Shown here in pieces: positions 21,639 through 21,959 of a stretch of 21,959 nt of DNA. Where the stretch lies: positions 1-21,959 of the forward strand of contig JAWVFT010000086.1 of the NCBI GenBank assembly GCA_033855775.1, read 5' to 3'. The translations under genes were made by a program, and so were the position numbers. The DNA comes from DASVTR01 sp033855775 (GTDB lineage: Bacteria; Acidobacteriota; Blastocatellia; Pyrinomonadales; Pyrinomonadaceae). Under the pieces are notes generated by a model that saw nothing but the letters and a program-made list of their open reading frames with translations, made no database searches and was not told the origin of the DNA. Positions within the stretch are counted from its first letter, which is position 1, and every line of letters starts with the position of its first letter.

Positions 21639-21959
21639 CTTCGTCACAAAGCTCCGCGACTCTATCCGAAGCGGCAGCGGGAAGAGACGTTCAATCGTTG
21701 GGGTGAGGCGTTCGAGTCTTTCTTCTGGGACAAAGACTAGAGGCGCGTCAAGACTTAACAATCACCAATTTAAATCTTCGACAAGGAGGACGCGGCCTCT
21801 GCTAAACTTCAGACGCCCAAAGCCGGGGCAGGCCAGAGCGTCATTACAACCACCATGAAGTATAACAAAGCGAAATTGAGCTTGTCACGATGAAAAGCAA
21901 TTCCGGCTCGGCAATCAATGGCGCAGACAGACGAAGTTGAGCGAGCGGACGGATGAAAG
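21639..21959. other. upstream region of the histidine kinase, no gene supported
   Basis: This 321-bp stretch should hold the kinase promoter on the minus strand, but I see no convincing -35/-10 pair. On the plus strand, AAGGAGG near 21784 is not followed by a start codon at a usable distance. Two very short frames (12 and 16 codons, starting at 21855 and 21890) overlap by an ATGA, and an ATG at 21953 after a purine-rich stretch could begin a gene that runs off the window. Confidence 0.4.

Noticed and set aside
21639..21761. N-terminal extension of the histidine kinase to a TTG
   Set aside because: The extension has no receiver homology and no ribosome site; the ATG at 21638 sits directly before the receiver domain.
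21855..21959. Two tiny plus-strand frames with an ATGA overlap, and an ATG at 21953
   Set aside because: The frames are too short to judge, no ribosome site is convincing, and the window ends before the last one can be evaluated.

Overview
The window is high-GC bacterial DNA with tightly packed genes on both strands. Three things suggest Acidobacteriota, perhaps the Blastocatellia: a soluble Ser/Thr kinase fused to a TolB-like domain and TPRs, a very large soluble multi-PAS/GAF hybrid histidine kinase, and many intergenic short tandem repeats. This assignment is inference from gene content; there is no rRNA or other marker gene. I saw no phage gene, transposase, tRNA or CRISPR array.

Layout. 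(1) 7-2559, plus strand: a probable operon of two membrane-associated uncharacterised proteins, then xseB overlapping an ispA-type prenyl diphosphate synthase. (2) 2576-3133: about 27 tandem 21-bp units, each an imperfect palindrome, filling the gap between convergent genes. (3) 3128-6786, minus strand: a Ser/Thr kinase translationally coupled (ATGA overlap) to a PPP-family phosphatase, preceded by a small glutaredoxin. (4) 7034-7646, plus strand: a [2Fe-2S] ferredoxin-like protein and a minimal GntR-type DNA-binding protein. (5) 7984-8391, minus strand: a secreted Arg/Asp heptad-repeat protein with its own terminator. (6) 8755-13072, plus strand: a DUF6687-like protein, an FMN reductase, a thioredoxin-reductase-like flavoprotein without the redox CxxC, a rhodanese and an SMP-30/strictosidine-synthase-like propeller. 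(7) 13320-16013, plus strand: a FabH/type III PKS-like condensing enzyme, a DUF309 protein and a GrdB-related protein. (8) 16056-21638, minus strand: an 1860-residue hybrid histidine kinase (REC, 8 PAS, 2 GAF, HisKA, HATPase, REC).

Two themes link the parts. The first is phosphorylation signalling: a kinase/phosphatase pair made from one transcript and a large cytoplasmic multi-sensor kinase. The second is small redox proteins (glutaredoxin, [2Fe-2S] protein, FMN reductase, CxxC-less flavoprotein, rhodanese) clustered within about 5 kb. The most unusual DNA-level feature is the 21-bp palindromic array, together with at least five other intergenic repeat tracts of period 7 or 14. Two genes (the phosphatase and the histidine kinase) have C-terminal tails that appear to be encoded by intergenic repeat DNA.
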